Below are positions 42,201 to 55,460 of a DNA stretch of 62,000 nucleotides, one piece after another (position 1 is the stretch's first letter; every line of letters begins with the position of its first letter). Below the pieces are notes generated by a model. That model had not been told where the DNA came from. It saw only the letters and a program-made list of their open reading frames with translations, and made no database searches. Source of the stretch: Strigamia acuminata (lineage: Eukaryota > Arthropoda > Chilopoda > Geophilomorpha > Linotaeniidae); contig OX442317.1 of NCBI GenBank assembly GCA_949358305.1, forward strand, positions 13,830,491 to 13,892,490. Direction: 5' to 3'. A program made the position numbers and the translations under genes.

Positions 42201-45200
42201 GATGTTGCTAAAACTTACATTGAAGCCTTCTACTAAGGTTTAAACACTATTTCAGAACATTCAGAGACATTGGTTTGTGGTGTTTGTGCTAAGTCAACTG
42301 TGATGTCAAATGAGATCAAAAGTTTATTCTTTCAAATTATTGCTTGGATGTTGCTAACACTTACATTGAAGCCTTCTACTAAGGTTTAAACACTATTTCT
42401 AAACATTCAGAGACATTGGTCTTGTGGTGTTTGTGCTAAGTCAACTGTGACGTCAAATGAGATCAAAAGTTTATTCTTTCAAATTATTGCTTGGATGTTG
42501 CTAAAACTTACATTGAAGCTTTCTACTAAGGTTTAAACACTATTTCAGAACATTCAGAAACATTGGTCTTGTGATGTTTGTGCTAAGTCAACTGTGATGT
42601 CAAATGGGATCAAAAGTTTATTCTTCCAAATCATTGCTTGGATGTTGCTAAAACTTACATTGAAGCCTTCTACTAAGGTTTAAACACTATTTCAGAACAT
42701 TCAGAGACATTGGTCTTGTGATGTTTGTGCTAAGTCAACTGTGATGTCAAATGAGATCAAAAGTTTATTCTTTCAAATCATTGCTTGGATGTTGCTAAAA
42801 CTTACATTAAAGCTTTCTACTAAAGTTTAAACACTATTTCAGAACATTCAGAGACATTGGTCTTGTGGTGTTTGTGCTAAGTCAACTGTGATGAGATCAA
42901 AAGTCTATTCTCCCAAATCATTGCTTGGATGTTGCTAAAACTTACATTGAAGCCGTCTACTAAGGTTTAAACACTATTTCAGAACATTTAGAGACATTGG
43001 TCTTGTGGTGTTTGTGCTAAGTCAACTGTGATGAGATCAAAAGTCTATTTTCCCAAATCATTTCTTGGATGTTGCTAAAACTTACATTAAAGCTTTCTAC
43101 TAAGGTTTAAACACTATTTCAGAACATTCAGAGACATTGGTCTTGTGATGTTTGTGCTAAGTCAACTGTGATGAGATCAAAAGTCTATTCTCCCAAATCA
43201 TTGCTTGGATGTTGCTAAAACTTACATTAAAGCTTTCTACTAAGGTTTAAACACTATTTCAAAACATTCAGAGATATTGGTCTTGTGATGTTTGTGCTAA
43301 GTCAACTGTGATGAGATCAAAAGTCTATTCTCCCAAATCATTGCTTGGATGTTGCTAAAACTTACATTGAAGCTTTCTACTAAGGTTTAAACACTATTTC
43401 AGAACATTCAGAAACATTGGTCTTGTGATGTTTGTGCTAAGTCAACTGTGATGTCAAATGAGATCAAAAGTTTATTCTTTCAAATCATTGCTTGGATGTT
43501 GCTAAAACTTACATTAAAGCTTTCTACTAAAGTTTAAACACTATTTCAGAACATTCAGAGACATTGGTCTTGTGGTGTTTGTGCTAAGTCAACTGTGATG
43601 AGATCAAAAGTCTATTCTCCCAAATCATTGCTTGGATGTTGCTAAAACTTACATTGAAGCCGTCTACTAAGGTTTAAACACTATTTCAGAACATTTAGAG
43701 ACATTGGTCTTGTGGTGTTTGTGCTAAGTCAACTGTGATGAGATCAAAAGTCTATTTTCCCAAATCATTTCTTGGATGTTGCTAAAACTTACATTAAAGC
43801 TTTCTACTAAGGTTTAAACACTATTTCAGAACATTCAGAGACATTGGTCTTGTGATGTTTGTGCTAAGTCAACTGTGATGTCAAATGAGATCAAAAGTTT
43901 ATTCTTTCAAATTATTGCTTGGATGTTGCTAACACTTACATTGAAGCCTTCTACTAAGGTTTAAACACTATTTCTAAACATTCAGAGACATTGGTCTTGT
44001 GGTGTTTGTGCTAAGTCAACTGTGATGTCAAATGGGATCAAAAGTTTATTCTTCCAAATCATTGCTTGGATGTTGCTAAAACTTACATTGAAGCCTTCTA
44101 CTAAGGTTTAAACACTATTTCAGAACATTCAGAGACATTGGTCTTGTGATGTTTGTGCTAAGTCAACTGTGATGTCAAATGAGATCAAAAGTTTATTCTT
44201 TCAAATCATTGCTTGGATGTTGCTAAAACTTACATTAAAGCTTTCTACTAAGGTTTAAACACTATTTCAGAACATTCAGAGACATTGGTCTTGTGATGTT
44301 TGTGCTAAGTCAACTGTGATGAGATCAAAAGTCTATTCTCCAAAATCATTGCTTGGATGTTGCTAAAACTTACATTGAAGCCTTCTACTAAGGTTTAAAC
44401 ACTATTTCAGAACATTCAGACACATTGGTCTTGTGGTGTTTGTGCTAAGTCAACTGTGACGTCAAATGAGATCAAAAGTTTATTCTTTCAAATTATTGCT
44501 TGGATGTTGCTAAAACTAACATTGAAGCCTTCTACTAAGGTTTAAACACTATTTCAGAACATTCAGAGACATTGGTCTTGTGGTGTTTGTGCTAAGTCAA
44601 CTGTGATGAGATCAAAAGTCTATTTTCCCAAATCATTTCTTGGATGTTGCTAAAACTTACATTAAAGCTTTCTACTAAGGTTTAAACACTATTTCAGAAC
44701 ATTCAGAGACATTGGTCTTGTGATGTTTGTGCTAAGTCAACTGTGATGAGATCAAAAGTCTATTCTCCCAAATCATTGCTTGGATGTTGCTAAAACTTAC
44801 ATTAAAGCTTTCTACTAAGGTTTAAACACTATTTCAAAACATTCAGAGACATTGGTCTTGTGATGTTTGTGCTAAGTCAACTGTGATGAGATCAAAAGTC
44901 TATTCTCCCAAATCATTGCTTGGATGTTGCTAAAACTTACATTGAAGCCTTCTACTAAGGTTTAAACACTATTTCAGAACATTCAGAGACATTGATTTGT
45001 GGTGTTTGTGCTAAGTCAACTGTGATGTCAAATGAGATCAAAAATTTATTCTTCCAAATCATTGCTTGGATGTTGCTAAAACTTACATTGAAGCCTTCTA
45101 CTAAGGTTTAAACACTATTTCAGAACATTCAGAGACATTGGTCTTGTGATGTTTGTGCTAAGTCAACTGTGATGTCAAATGAGATCAAAAGTTTATTCTT

Positions 45201-48200
45201 TCAAATCATTGCTTGGATGTTGCTAAAACTTACATTAAAGCTTTCTACTAAGGTTTAAACACTATTTCAGAACATTCAGAGACATTGGTCTTGTGATGTT
45301 TGTGCTAAGTCAACTGTGATGAGATCAAAAGTCTATTCTCCAAAATCATTGCTTGGATGTTGCTAAAACTTACATTGAAGCCTTCTACTAAGGTTTAAAC
45401 ACTATTTCAGAACATTCAGACACATTGGTCTTGTGGTGTTTGTGCTAAGTCAACTGTGACGTCAAATGAGATCAAAAGTTTATTCTTTCAAATTATTGCT
45501 TGGATGTTGCTAAAACTTACATTGAAGCTTTCTACTAAGGTTTAAACACTATTTCAGAACATTCAGAAACACTGGTCTTGTGATGTTTGTGCTAAGTCAA
45601 CTGTGATGTCAAATGGGATCAAAAGTTTATTCTTCCAAATCATTGCTTGGATGTTGCTAAAACTTACATTGAAGCCTTCTACTAAGGTTTAAACACTATT
45701 TCAGAACATTCAGAGACATTGGTCTTGTGATGTTTGTGCTAAGTCAACTGTGATGTCAAATGAGATCAAAAGTTTATTCTTTCAAATCATTGCTTGGATG
45801 TTGCTAAAACTTACATTAAAGCTTTCTACTAAAGTTTAAACACTATTTCAGAACATTCAGAGACATTGGTCTTGTGGTGTTTGTGCTAAGTCAACTGTGA
45901 TGAGATCAAAAGTCTATTCTCCCAAATCATTGCTTAGATGTTGCTAAAACTTACATTGAAGCCGTCTACTAAGGTTTAAACACTATTTCAGAACATTTAG
46001 AGACATTGGTCTTGTGGTGTTTGTGCTAAGTCAACTGTGATGAGATCAAAAGTCTATTTTCCCAAATCATTTCTTGGATGTTGCTAAAACTTACATTAAA
46101 GCTTTCTACTAAGGTTTAAACACTATTTCAAAACATTCAGAGACATTGGTCTTGTGATGTTTGTGCTAAGTCAACTGTGATGAGATCAAAAGTCTATTCT
46201 CCCAAATCATTGCTTGGATGTTGCTAAAACTTACATTAAAGCTTTCTACTAAGGTTTAAACACTATTTCAAAACATTCAGAGACATTGGTCTTGTGATGT
46301 TTGTGCTAAGTCAACTGTGATGAGATCAAAAGTCTATTCTCCCAAATCATTGCTTGGATGTTGCTAAAACTTACATTGAAGCCTTCTACTAAGGTTTAAA
46401 CACTATTTCAGAACATTCAGAGACATTGGTTTGTGGTGTTTGTGCTAAGTCAACTGTGATGTCAAATGAGATCAAAAGTTTATTCTTTCAAATTATTGCT
46501 TGGATGTTGCTAACACTTACATTGAAGCCTTCTACTAAGGTTTAAACACTATTTCTAAACATTCAGAGACATTGGTCTTGTGGTGTTTGTGCTAAGTCAA
46601 CTGTGATGAGATCAAAAGTCTATTCTCCCAAATCATTGCTTGGATGTTGCTAAAACTTACATTGAAGCCTTCTACTAAGGTTTAAACACTATTTCAGAAC
46701 ATTCAGAGACATTGGTTTGTGGTGTTTGTGCTAAGTCAACTGTGATGTCAAATGAGATCAAAAGTTTATTCTTTCAAATTATTGCTTGGATGTTGCTAAA
46801 ACTAACATTGAAGCCTTCTACTAAGGTTTAAACACTATTTCAGAACATTCAGAGACATTGGTTTGTGGTGTTTGTGCTAAGTCAACTGTGATGTCAAATG
46901 AGATCAAAAATTTATTCTTTCAAATTATTGCTTGGATGTTGCTAACACTTACATTGAAGCCTTCTACTAAGGTTTAAACACTATTTCTAAACATTCAGAG
47001 ACATTGGTCTTGTGGTGTTTGTGCTAAGTCAACTGTGACGTCAAATGAGATCAAAAGTTTATTCTTTCAAATTATTGCTTGGATGTTGCTAAAACTTACA
47101 TTGAAGCTTTCTACTAAGGTTTAAACACTATTTCAGAACATTCAGAAACATTGGTCTTGTGATGTTTGTGCTAAGTCAACTGTGATGTCAAATGAGATCA
47201 AAAGTTTATTCTTTCAAATCATTGCTTGGATGTTGCTAAAACTTACATTAAAGCCTTCTACTAAGGTTTAAACACTATTTCAGAACATTCAGAGACATTG
47301 GTCTTGTGATGTTTGTGCTAAGTCAACTGTGATGAGATCAAAAGTCTATTCTCCAAAATCATTGCTTGGATGTTGCTAAAACTTACATTGAAGCCTTCTA
47401 CTAAGGTTTAAACACTATTTCAGAACATTCAGACACATTGGTCTTGTGGTGTTTGTGCTAAGTCAACTGTGACGTCAAATGAGATCAAAAGTTTATTCTT
47501 TCAAATTATTGCTTGGATGTTGCTAAAACTTACATTGAAGCTTTCTACTAAGGTTTAAACACTATTTCAGAACATTCAGAAACATTGGTCTTGTGATGTT
47601 TGTGCTAAGTCAACTGTGATGTCAAATGGGATCAAAAGTTTATTCTTCCAAATCATTGCTTGGATGTTGCTAAAACTTACATTGAAGCCTTCTACTAAGG
47701 TTTAAACACTATTTCAGAACATTCAGAGACATTGGTCTTGTGGTGTTTGTGCTAAGTCAACTGTGATGAGATCAAAAGTCTATTCTCCCAAATCATTGCT
47801 TGGATGTTGCTAAAACTTACATTGAAGCCGTCTACTAAGGTTTAAACACTATTTCAGAACATTTAGAGACATTGGTCTTGTGGTGTTTGTGCTAAGTCAA
47901 CTGTGATGAGATCAAAAGTCTATTCTCCCAAATCATTGCTTGGATGTTGCTAAAACTTACATTAAAGCTTTTTACTAAGGTTTAAACACTATTTCAAAAC
48001 ATTCAGAGACATTGGTCTTGTGATGTTTGTGCTAAGTCAACTGTGATGAGATCAAAAGTCTATTCTCCCAAATCATTGCTTGGATGTTGCTAAAACTTAC
48101 ATTGAAGCCTTCTACTAAGGTTTAAACACTATTTCAGAACATTCAGACACATTGGTCTTGTGGTGTTTGTGCTAAGTCAACTGTGATGTCAAATGGGATC

Positions 48201-49349
48201 AAAAGTTTATTCTTCCAAATCATTGCTTGGATGTTGCTAAAACTTACATTGAAGCCTTCTACTAAGGTTTAAACACTATTTCAGAACATTCAGAGACATT
48301 GGTCTTGTGGTGTTTGTGCTAAGTCAACTGTGATGAGATCAAAAGTCTATTCTCCCAAATCATTGCTTGGATGTTGCTAAAACTTACATTGAAGCCGTCT
48401 ACTAAGGTTTAAACACTATTTCAGAACATTTAGAGACATTGGTCTTGTGGTGTTTGTGCTAAGTCAACTGTGATGAGATCAAAAGTCTATTCTCCCAAAT
48501 CATTGCTTGGATGTTGCTAAAACTTACATTAAAGCTTTTTACTAAGGTTTAAACACTATTTCAAAACATTCAGAGACATTGGTCTTGTGATGTTTGTGCT
48601 AAGTCAACTGTGATGAGATCAAAAGTCTATTCTCCCAAATCATTGCTTGGATGTTGCTAAAACTTACATTGAAGCCTTCTACTAAGGTTTAAACACTATT
48701 TCAGAACATTCAGAGACATTGGTTTGTGGTGTTTGTGCTAAGTCAACTGTGATGTCAAATGAGATCAAAAGTTTATTCTTTCAAATTATTGCTTGGATGT
48801 TGCTAACACTTACATTGAAGCCTTCTACTAAGGTTTAAACACTATTTCTAAACATTCAGAGACATTGGTCTTGTGGTGTTTGTGCTAAGTCAACTGTGAC
48901 GTCAAATGAGATCAAAAGTTTATTCTTTCAAATTATTGCTTGGATGTTGCTAAAACTTACATTGAAGCTTTCTACTAAGGTTTAAACACTATATCAGAAC
49001 ATTCAGAAACATTGGTCTTGTGATGTTTGTGCTAAGTCAACTGTGATGTCAAATGAGATCAAAAGTTTATTCTTTCAAATCATTGCTTGGATGTTGCTAA
49101 AACTTACATTAAAGCTTTCTACTAAAGTTTAAACACTATTTCAGAACATTCAGAGACATTGGTCTTGTGGTGTTTGTGCTAAGTCAACTGTGATGAGATC
49201 AAAAGTCTATTCTCCCAAATCATTGCTTGGATGTTGCTAAAACTTACATTGAAGCCGTCTACTAAGGTTTAAACACTATTTCAGAACATTTAGAGACATT
49301 GGTCTTGTGGTGTTTGTGCTAAGTCAACTGTGATGAGATCAAAAGTCTA
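36265..49349. repeat. AT-rich satellite, block 2 (about 91 monomers, 13-mer higher-order repeat)
   Basis: The same monomer as block 1 continues after the insertion. A rare variant, ACTAGGGTTTAAAC instead of ACTAAGGTTTAAAC, occurs at 36641, 38508 and 40375, exactly 1,867 bp apart. Other variants (TTTCTAAACATTC, GCCGTCTACT) recur with it. The higher-order unit is therefore 13 monomers. It becomes irregular after about 41,000. Confidence 0.95.
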
Positions 49350-50122
49350 TGTTGCGAGCACGCGCAACATGGATTTTTGCTATCGCAATAGCGGATTTGC
49401 TTTGATTAATCATTAATTTAAGTTTGTGTTTAGTTAATAGTGCAGCTTAAGTTTTGGCTAAAGGTTAAATGAATTTCGTATAGTTTGTGACGTGTGAGTG
49501 GTGAATTACCTGATTTAAGCTGTCTTTCTTAAGGTAATCTTGCATCTTTTCTTTGATTCTTTGGAGTTTTACTGCTTGGATTCGTCCAAAGAGTTGCTGT
49601 TGTTAGTTCCTAAGTTAGTTTATTTATTTGAAACACTTTGTCTTAATTTATTACGGTTTTGTGCCTTTTGTAATGATTTTATACTCGAAACTGTGTATTT
49701 TCTTGTATACGCTTTATCATTTTGTCACTAGAGGGACAATTCGCCTCTTGCGAGCGATTGTTGCCACTCGTTGCTAAGAGCTGCTGCTCTAATTGTTGTA
49801 GGTTGCGCAGCAACTACACTGACTTGTTATATAGTTTTTCTAGTCCTAAGTAACGTTGATTTTCTCCTCTCTTATGTGTAATGTTTTGATAGATTTTAAC
49901 TTTACAATAAATTCGTTTTTGTGTGCTAACTTGAGCACAATAGTATTGAATTATCCCAACATGTTCAGCAGCTCACTTTACAGGTTTCACATCAAGGTTT
50001 TTCCTGTAATGGACTTTCTTCTTTGGGATTCTTCACAAGTTCCGGTAAATAGGGTTATTTATTTTAACCATTTTCTAATGTCTTCTAGAGTGCAACACGG
50101 TCTTCAAGCACTGCTAGAAACA
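49350..50122 (+). repeat. 5' LTR of the pol-less element
   Basis: TATATAG at 49828-49834 and AATAAA at 49906-49911 give a plausible promoter and poly(A) signal about 75 nt apart, so U3, R and U5 can be placed roughly. A near-terminal inverted pair, TGTTGCG and CGCAACA, lies in the first 20 bases. Confidence 0.9.
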
Positions 50123-50126
50123 AAGT

Positions 50127-50143
50127 TGGTGCCGTTGACCACG
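50127..50143 (+). other. Primer-binding site of the pol-less element
   Basis: TGGTGCCGTTGACCACG begins 4 bp after the 5' LTR. TGGTGCCGT is what a tRNA-His 3' end would pair with; the match then needs an extra T. It overlaps the region just before the ORF start at 50144. Confidence 0.55.
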
Positions 50144-50812
50144 ATGTCGGCCGAATTTCGAGATGAAAAGGCAAGTCCGCCATATTCGAATGCCGCCGTG
50201 CAGATGGTCATCAAGCGAGTTTCGAGTGTGCTCAAACACTCTCAGGCGCATCGTGTGCGAGTACGTCAGGTGCTTAGGCAGCGAGTGGTCGTCAAATGCA
50301 ACGGAGCTAAGCGATTTGCGCCACAGCATGAGGTGGTGACCGCCTCGTTGCGAGAGGCCAGCGCTGCGTGTATTGCTGACAAGCGGGACGAGAATCGCCG
50401 CACAGGATGGCGAAATTTGTCTCGGGAGCTTCCAGTGGGTCGTGTGCGAGTCTGTGGGTCGCCGTCGCCGTCCATGCAGTTCGTACCTGAGCGCCGTCAG
50501 TCAAGTTGGCGATCATCGAGTCTGCCGTTTCCAGTGGCCACTCCGGGATCAATTGACGATCTTTCACCGAGCAGAAAGAAGCAGCGCCACTTGTGCAACA
50601 TGATAGGACTGCCCAATGCGCTCATCGGTCGAACAGTTTTGCCGCCGAGTCAAGATTGGTCTCGTCTTGTCGTCAGTCAGGTGTTGGCGTGCCACGTGTC
50701 CAGACGGATCCGCCAAGCTGCAACGCAACTTGCGAGCTTCGGATGTTCAAGCGACAGTTACGCCGCCTGTAGTCCAGTTAAACACAACGCAATGTACAAG
50801 AGTCGGCAATGA
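50144..50812 (+). CDS. Unrecognised 222-residue protein of the pol-less LTR element
   Basis: The ATG at 50144 is the first after the primer-binding site and is the natural start. The same frame runs upstream into the LTR by chance. The protein begins MSAEFRDEKASPPYSNAAVQ, is basic, has several Arg/Val-rich stretches (RVRVRQVLRQRVVVK) and a basic cluster SPSRKKQRH near residue 145. I see no zinc knuckle, protease or reverse transcriptase motif. The position is that of gag, so a nucleic-acid-binding or packaging role is possible but is inference. It is the only sizeable frame in the element. Confidence 0.5.
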   Translation: MSAEFRDEKASPPYSNAAVQMVIKRVSSVLKHSQAHRVRVRQVLRQRVVVKCNGAKRFAPQHEVVTASLREASAACIADKRDENRRTGWRNLSRELPVGRVRVCGSPSPSMQFVPERRQSSWRSSSLPFPVATPGSIDDLSPSRKKQRHLCNMIGLPNALIGRTVLPPSQDWSRLVVSQVLACHVSRRIRQAATQLASFGCSSDSYAACSPVKHNAMYKSRQ

Positions 50813-53800
50813 AGATTTCGTTTTTTGTCGATCATTTTCGTTTTTATCGAATATTTTCTCGCTTTTATTGTTAATTTTAAGGTTTTTGGGGGAAATTGTG
50901 GTCGTTTTGGGGTTTTAAGGGGCGTTAGGTTTTTACAGTGGATAAGGGTCGTTTTTAGCTCATTTTCTCTAGTTTTCCTCGCATGTTTGCGCCTTGTGGC
51001 GATAGTCTATTATGTAGAGCTGTCGGCAAAGTCCCTTTAGATTCCCTGTAACAGTTGTTGTCCTTTTTCTTACGATTTACTGTGATCTTGTTTCACGTTT
51101 CCCTTTTGAGATAAAATAAGGTGGCTGGTATAATTTTGCTGGCGTTTTCTATTTGGGTCTAGTTAGAGTTTGCATCTTTGATAGTTTATACTTAACCCGT
51201 GTATATTTATTAGCTTTACTCGATTTGCTCACGTTTGGTGAGATTTTCAGTCCGATTCATGCTTAATATAGTTAGTTCTCTTCAAGTTTTGATTGTCAGG
51301 TCCCTTGTAGACGAGTTCGCCAGTATGTTCTGCCGCTAGCCTTATATTCGTTTGGCTTTTTCGTTTAGTTCGTTTAGCAGTTGTTAATCGAATTTCTCCT
51401 TTACCGTTAAAAAGGGGATTTCGTGTTGAGATGGGAAATCTGTCCCATGGCTCTTGTGGCCGGAGTAGCGATGCACGAGTCATACCTCGTGATCTGCTCT
51501 CTCCTTTTTTTCATGATGTTGCGTCTTATTGCAGAGTCCCGCCTTCTATAAGGGGCTCTATCTGTTTTTGCCTTTGTCTGTTTCAAGAAGGTCCGGGTTC
51601 ACAGCTCGGGGTCCTTTCAGTTGGGGGTTTCCGCTAGTCATTGGTGATCGGACGCTGGTGTTATGAGGCCAGTCCGGGACCAGCGAGGCGGTTGAAGCCC
51701 GCCGTTCTCGGTTTTAGTTTTGTGTGCCGCTCGAGTTTCCTCGTGAGCTCTGGTGTCGGTCATCTCTCCGCTCCGGGAGAGGGCACACCCGTTTGTATTC
51801 GTGTGTTTGTAGAACGTTTCTTGTTTTTAGAACGAGATTCGTTCTCTTGCTGCTCGTGTTTTGCAGGGAAAGCACTGGCCCGCGAGGTCAGTCGGTTCTT
51901 ACCTGTCCGTCAATCTCTGTTAGTTTAGGTTGTTACACAACTTGTTTGCAAGTGGGTTTGGATTTAGAAAGGCGTGTGACTTCTGTCGGTGCTGGAAGTT
52001 TAGAGCAGCCGATCCGCACCGCCCACTGGACAAGTCCAGTTTTTGTTGCTGACCGCTGCACCCAGTGTCTACCGCTGGTGATGTACGTTCTGCATTTTCA
52101 CTGTCTCTTCGTGGAAACGTCCGTAGCGTTTCATGAGTCTTCATTAGTGATTAGTCTCGCCTTTTATCGTTTAAAAAAGGGAGTTTAGTTATTCTAGTTC
52201 TTTGGGGCAACCTTAGAATTTGGACATTTTAGCTTATTCGTTTAGGAAATAGCTTGCTTGCTATTTTTGGGTTGTGGCTAGCTGGCGTGGCGGTAGGGTA
52301 TAGGTACTTGTTTTGGATGGTCGTTCTTGCTGTGCACAGCAAGGACTGCCATTCGATGTGTTTCAGAGGGCAGGTTTGCACTGCCATACTCTGTCAGATG
52401 TCGTGTCTGAGACATAGTCCCTGCGCCTCTTGGCGGCCCCTATTTCTACGTTTGCTTCCCGCGACTAAGTAGTTGTTGTTAGTCTTTCATCCCTAGCTCT
52501 GCAGTGAGGCAGACATGCACTAGGCAGGGAGCCCACTCTAGGATGGGTCGAAGGACGTGTGTGTGCGGCCTTCTTGGCGCCGGCACTCGGCAACACGTTT
52601 TAGTCATTGGACAACACGTGCTTTCAGTAGAGTGGCGATTTCCGGAAGTCGGCTTGCTGATCGACGATGTGGTCAATGGGTATGTGAGCGAGTCAATTGT
52701 CGACTTGCAGTTGCTTACCGGTTCCAGGAATGCGGTTGGCAACTGGCAAGTCCTTGTGCTCATGTCTATGTGTGACGCCCCTCGTAATCAGGGACGTCAA
52801 GCAACCCTCCCTTTTCTCTCGTTTCTCGGTTCAATCATATTGGTTCCGACTCGGGGTGGGCCAAGCGTTCATACGGTAGCCTCCTTATTGGAGCATGGGG
52901 TTTTAACTAGATCTAGTTTCTATTTCCCCCTCGGTTAAAGAAGTTTCAGTCTTCGTGGTAGTCTGCTCACAACAGGCTACACGGTGGCCCGAGTGCGGAC
53001 GTGCAGTCCATCGGGTACCTCCTTGTTCAAGGCGCATTCGTAAAGCGCAGCTCGGTTGAAAGAAAGCCACCGGTTTTAATTTCTTTTCAACGACGTGATT
53101 AGTTTTCGTGCAGGAAGTGTAGCTTCGCTTCATTTGGTTGCAGTTGCACTGCTTCCAACGTTTTTCAGTATCGTTTGACACCTGTTGATCTTCAAAAAGA
53201 AGCAGGCCCCTTTCCTTTCTTTTCTCGTGGGGAGGAAATGGATTGATTATTTGGGTACGGACTTATTCCCTCTTCGAAAAAAAGCAGGAAGTTTAGTGTT
53301 TTGGAATTCTTGCTGGTTTTCACAGTTCCAGTTTGTTAGTTTCCCTTGTGAGGCCATACTTGGCCAATAGCTTTAGTGATAATATTGACGTTTTTGCCGA
53401 TATTTATTTGCACGGAACGTGTTCGTTTTTTTTAGATAATTGAACCGTTTTTCTCTTATTAGTTAGATAAAGTTGTGGTCGATGGGTCAGTGTGCGCGTG
53501 TTTCATTGTCACTGTGGACAAGAGGTCGCAGTTGGCTTGCACAGTCATCTGACTAAGTCTTTCCTTTTTTCTTTATTCTCTGCTCTTAGCGGTTTCGTGG
53601 GTTCATGTCAAGTCAGGGTGCGGTCAACGCCTTTGCGTGGCAGTTGCTGCGAATGGTTTGCATTGCCTGAGCTTCATGCCTTCTCGTTCCTCTTTTTCCT
53701 CCTTCTGGCGTGATCATGTTAGCTAGGTGGTCATGGCTTTGGGTAAGTGGTTAGTTAGTCACTCTTTGCGAAAGAGTGGTGCCTAGGTCTTGACGGCATT

Positions 53801-54687
53801 TTCTAGTTCTTCGTACGAATGCTGGGTGGTTGGTCAGACGATAGGTCTGGGTCAACGCATTCATTCCCTTATTTTGCATCTTTCTTGTTTTCTAGAAAAG
53901 GGTCGTCTTTAATAGTTTAATAAGTTTGAGTTCGCAGCTCGTGTTTTCAGGCGGACGGAGGTTTCCGTGGTACGTTGCCACTTGAGCGCTGGCTCGAGAA
54001 CAACGAGGCGGTGAAGCCTGCCGTGTCTCAAGTTTGTTCCTTTTTTGCGTTCCAAGTTTCTTCTAGTCTTCATGCATGTCTTGTTCCTTGCGAGACCATG
54101 CTCGATCAAGAGCTTTTGTGACAGTTTTCCTTCCTCTTTGACGAGGATTCTCGTTTTCTTGTTTTTAGCTTTCATTAGTTTAAGCGTCTGTCTACGGGTT
54201 GACAGACTGAGCTTTCTGAGAAGCTCCCGCAATGTTCTCACGTTGTTCCGGTTAGAAAACCCGTTCAGTCGGATTTTCTAAAGGTATTTTGTGTGTGTGC
54301 CACGTGTCTATTGGCGACGTCGTAGCCCCTCGGTGTCTGGACTAGGTCATCGTGGCACGGCCCTTCTCTTTCTTCTCTCGTGTTTTAAGTTTCTTTTAGT
54401 TTTTATTGGTTGTTGTTAGGAAGTGCGCCGCAACGCAACTTCTCTTTTCTTTCGTCTCTCCGGTGTTTTTGGGCCGCGATCCGACTTCAATGCCCTTTGA
54501 CCCTGGGACGCTCCTAGAGGTCTCGGATGTTTAGGTTACAGCTTTTTGCCTTCGTGTCTATGGTTTTGCCTTCGCGACTTTTACAAAGTTGGCTTCGATA
54601 CTTTTTCTTCCCGTTCTCTTGGTTTTGATGGGGAATTCCTTCAACGGTTTTCTGCCTTGCCCTCCCTTCTTCTTTGGCCGGCAACGC
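50813..54687 (+). other. Interior of the pol-less element without a supported ORF
   Basis: 3.9 kb of T-rich sequence with many short frames and frequent stops. A ~40-bp motif occurs near 51673 and 54003 (shared GCGGTTGAAGCC / GCGGTGAAGCC), close to a second shared part with GCCGT and TCTC. No RNA gene was recognised. It could be decayed coding sequence or the non-coding body of a large derivative. Confidence 0.5.
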
Positions 54688-55460
54688 TGTTGCGAGCACG
54701 CGCAACATGGATTTTTGCTATCGCAATAGCGGATTTGCTTTGATTAATCATTAATTTAAGTTTGTGTTTAGTTAATAGTGCAGCTTAAGTTTTGGCTAAA
54801 GGTTAAATGAATTTCGTATAGTTTGTGACGTGTGAGTGGTGAATTACCTGATTTAAGCTGTCTTTCTTAAGGTAATCTTGCATCTTTTCTTTGATTCTTT
54901 GGAGTTTTACTGCTTGGATTCGTCCAAAGAGTTGCTGTTGTTAGTTCCTAAGTTAGTTTATTTATTTGAAACACTTTGTCTTAATTTATTACGGTTTTGT
55001 GCCTTTTGTAATGATTTTATACTCGAAACTGTGTATTTTCTTGTATACGCTTTATCATTTTGTCACTAGAGGGACAATTCGCCTCTTGCGAGCGATTGTT
55101 GCCACTCGTTGCTAAGAGCTGCTGCTCTAATTGTTGTAGGTTGCGCAGCAACTACACTGACTTGTTATATAGTTTTTCTAGTCCTAAGTAACGTTGATTT
55201 TCTCCTCTCTTATGTGTAATGTTTTGATAGATTTTAACTTTACAATAAATTCGTTTTTGTGTGCTAACTTGAGCACAATAGTATTGAATTATCCCAACAT
55301 GTTCAGCAGCTCACTTTACAGGTTTCACATCAAGGTTTTTCCTGTAATGGACTTTCTTCTTTGGGATTCTTCACAAGTTCCGGTAAATAGGGTTATTTAT
55401 TTTAACCATTTTCTAATGTCTTCTAGAGTGCAACACGGTCTTCAAGCACTGCTAGAAACA
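54688..55460 (+). repeat. 3' LTR of the pol-less element
   Basis: Same length as the 5' LTR and apparently identical in the stretches compared, which implies a recent insertion. Confidence 0.9.

Larger units (their letters stand above)
49350..55460 (+). mobile_element. LTR retrotransposon without pol, probably non-autonomous BEL/Pao relative
   Basis: 773-bp LTRs at 49350-50122 and 54688-55460 start TGTTGCGAGC and end CTAGAAACA. Target duplication TCTA (49346-49349 and 55461-55464) lies inside a satellite monomer. The 4.57-kb interior holds no reverse transcriptase, protease or integrase frame. The interior ends CCGGCAACGC just before the 3' LTR, like GCCGGCAATTCGC in the BEL/Pao element, and the LTR start and duplication size also match. 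It may be mobilised by that family. Confidence 0.88.

Noticed and set aside
54514-54708. Polypurine tract expected before the 3' LTR at 54688
   Set aside because: The sequence there is pyrimidine-rich and ends CCGGCAACGC. The BEL/Pao element is similar, so this family does not show a classic purine tract at that place.
51247-54743. Small ORFs of 60-154 codons inside the pol-less element
   Set aside because: No motifs, no good starts, and overlapping in several frames; length is within chance for this composition.
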